DNA of 64,000 bases from Sva-07 sp963715825 (GTDB lineage Bacteria; Actinomycetota; Acidimicrobiia; Acidimicrobiales; Ilumatobacteraceae), in assembly GCA_963715825.1 (NCBI GenBank), contig CAVQSI010000007.1:1-64000 (forward strand), written 5' to 3'. The position numbers and the translations under genes were made by a program. Below are positions 62,634-64,000 of the stretch, piece by piece. The notes beneath the pieces are model-generated. The model saw nothing but the letters and a program-made list of their open reading frames with translations. It did not search any database and was not told the DNA's origin. The stretch's first letter is position 1, and each line of letters opens with the position of its first letter.

Positions 62634-63641
62634 TCACTCCGAGGGCTCCACCGGCGGCGGTGGGCCGATGCCACGGAAGTAGTCGAGAATCGGCTCGGCG
62701 CCCGGATCGAGCACGAGCACGGCGTTGCCGTTCTTGGTGACGCCGGAGACCGGGAGCTGGTACTTGTTCAGCCCGGTGCTGAACGCCTTGCGCAGCGTGC
62801 CCGCAGCAGCCACCGGGTCGAGGCCCGGATCCATCCGCACCGCCGAGGTTCCCGCGGCGATCAGCTCCGACGCGAGGAACGGATCGGATTGCAGCTTGTC
62901 GATCGTGGAGTTCGCCGTCTGCTGGAGGAAGTTCTGCTGACGTTCGATGCGACCGAGGTCCGAGGTCGGATCGGTGCGCCACTGCCCGTCGCGGAACTCT
63001 TCGTAGTAGCGGCTGCGGGCGTACTGCAGCGACTGGAGGCCGTCGAGGGTGTGGCAGCCCGGCTGCACGTCGAGCCCGGTGTTCTTGTCCCGCGTCGGGT
63101 AGAGGAAGCACACCTCGGTCCCGCCGACTGCGTCGACCAGGTCCTTGAAGCCGTTGAAGTCGATGTCGACCACGTGATGGATCGGGATACCGAGCTGCTG
63201 GGTGATCGTGGCCGCCAGGACGTCGGTGCCGTCGCTGTAGGCGGAGTTGATGCGGTTCGGGCTGTCGCGGCCGGCGATGTCGATCCAGAGGTCGCGCGGC
63301 AGGCTGACGATCGAGGCGCCGTTGCCGTCCTCCTCTTGCCGCAGGATCATGATCGTGTCGGAACGGCGGCCGGACACCTCGTTGACGTCGCCGATGCCGC
63401 CGAAGTCGGCGTCGTTGGGATCGGCGTTCTCGCGCGTGTCCGAGCCGATCAGCAGGTAGTTCCGAGCCGGGCCGTCCTGCGGCGTGAGTGCGAGTTCCAG
63501 CCCTTCGATCCGCTCGATGTCGGACGTCCGTGCATTCGCCGCCCGGATCACGCCGAACGCGCCAACCACACCGACGACGGCTGCCAACAGCACGGCGACG
63601 GGCGCGGAGCTGCGACGGCGATGGCGGGTGGGGGCAACCAT
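62634..63641 (-). CDS. LytR-CpsA-Psr family protein
   Basis: A 335-residue membrane-anchored phosphotransferase that attaches polymers to cell-wall peptidoglycan. The N terminus is basic with one helix (APVAVLLAAVVGVVGAFGVI). The LCP domain shows 'NYLLIGSDTRENADPN', 'SDTIMILRQEEDG', 'SLPRDLWIDIAG', 'RINSAYSDG', 'DFNGFKDLVDAVGGTEVCF', and 'LDGLQSLQYARSRY'. The catalytic Arg in SLPRD and Arg/Asp of ARSRY are conserved. The ATG at 63641 is the first that gives the short basic N terminus. It is in one run with rmlD. Confidence 0.92.
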   Translation of the reverse strand: MVAPTRHRRRSSAPVAVLLAAVVGVVGAFGVIRAANARTSDIERIEGLELALTPQDGPARNYLLIGSDTRENADPNDADFGGIGDVNEVSGRRSDTIMILRQEEDGNGASIVSLPRDLWIDIAGRDSPNRINSAYSDGTDVLAATITQQLGIPIHHVVDIDFNGFKDLVDAVGGTEVCFLYPTRDKNTGLDVQPGCHTLDGLQSLQYARSRYYEEFRDGQWRTDPTSDLGRIERQQNFLQQTANSTIDKLQSDPFLASELIAAGTSAVRMDPGLDPVAAAGTLRKAFSTGLNKYQLPVSGVTKNGNAVLVLDPGAEPILDYFRGIGPPPPVEPSE

Positions 63642-63678
63642 TCGACAAACGCTAGTGCGGGACCGGACGGCGCCAACG

Positions 63679-64000
63679 TCACCGTCCGCGGACGTGGACC
63701 ACGTCGCCGACGTCGAGTTCGTGGTGCACCCCCGCCTCGTCGACCACCACGAGGCGACCGGTCGGGTCGACGTCGATCGCGCGCCCGAGCAACGTCGCAC
63801 CCGCCGGGAGTTCGATGCGGACGTTGCGTCCGAGCGTCACGAGTTCGGCGCGATAGGGCGCTGCGATGTCGGCGGGCAGGGCATCGATCTCATCGAGGAG
63901 CGCACACAGCAGGCGAGCCGGAGTCACCGTGTCGGCCCCGAGGGCGGCCGCCCCGTCGATGGCCCAGCCGACGTTGAGGCCCATGCCCACGACCGCAGCG
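63679..64000 (-). CDS. birA: biotin--[acetyl-CoA-carboxylase] ligase, C-terminal part
   Basis: The visible minus-strand frame runs from 64000 (start outside the window) to the stop at 63679. It contains 'VVGMGLNVGW', typical of biotin-protein-ligase catalytic domains, and 'LGRAIDVDPTGRLVVVDEAGVHHELDVGDVVHVRGR', the C-terminal SH3-like domain. It attaches biotin to acyl-CoA carboxylases. There are 37 bp before the LCP start. Confidence 0.88.
   Translation of the reverse strand, partial: AAVVGMGLNVGWAIDGAAALGADTVTPARLLCALLDEIDALPADIAAPYRAELVTLGRNVRIELPAGATLLGRAIDVDPTGRLVVVDEAGVHHELDVGDVVHVRGR

Overview
The window is one contiguous piece of a high-GC chromosome. Base composition, GTG starts, an F420 pathway (cofD and cofE), menaquinone synthesis (menB), the order secA-prfB-ftsE-ftsX and a DUF3499 / DUF5719 / giant GT2 / phosphomannomutase / S-adenosylhomocysteinase neighbourhood all point to an actinobacterium. 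The overall gene set (three-repeat secreted protein, crotonases, acyl-CoA dehydrogenase, no mycolate or sporulation genes) suggests the class Acidimicrobiia, possibly an Ilumatobacter relative. That placement is inferred from protein content only. No rRNA, tRNA, CRISPR, prophage or insertion sequence was recognised.

Layout. 1-9.9 kb: the tail of an unknown gene, an SCO6745-like protein, alpha/beta hydrolase, acyl-CoA dehydrogenase, beta-lactamase-fold lipoprotein, a divergent AcuC-type deacetylase and Pat-type lysine acetyltransferase pair, a NERD-like membrane protein and an M20 peptidase. 9.9-16.7 kb: cofE, hydrolase, menB, SpoU methyltransferase, purU, an ABC-2 exporter, truncated haemoglobin and a 67-residue protein. 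16.8-24.8 kb: crotonase, ftsX, ftsE, prfB, secA, comF and a YczE-like membrane protein. 24.8-31 kb: a five-gene peptide ABC importer operon. 31-49.2 kb: ahcY, a secreted triple-repeat protein, a Trm112-like protein, phosphomannomutase, a 917-residue membrane protein, CPBP protease, DUF3499, ftsH, an HNH/DUF222 protein, thioredoxin-like protein, DUF5719 and a 1104-residue GT2 membrane protein. 49.2-64 kb: an envelope-polysaccharide region (flippase, gmd, four GT4 glycosyltransferases, GMP-like nucleotidyltransferase, two sugar-nucleotide SDRs, LytR-CpsA-Psr protein) with cofD, a Mug-type glycosylase, a GNAT and the end of birA.

The second half reads as a cell-surface glycan programme: phosphomannomutase and a mannose-1-phosphate guanylyltransferase-like enzyme feed GDP-mannose to Gmd, RmlD-like and epimerase-like enzymes tailor sugars, GT4 enzymes assemble, a flippase exports, and an LCP protein could attach the product to the wall. 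Many of these genes overlap by 1-4 bases and are probably translationally coupled.

Two things stand out. First, two distant intergenic regions (24.0 and 60.3 kb) each carry a pair of 43-bp palindromes with the same ends (GCGATGAG...CTCATCGC), the same 19-bp linker and the same 62-bp period, but different interiors: a candidate repeat family. Second, nine reading-frame breaks in seven otherwise intact genes all require removal of exactly one base. This looks like insertion-type sequencing error more than biology, and it affects how those genes should be read.
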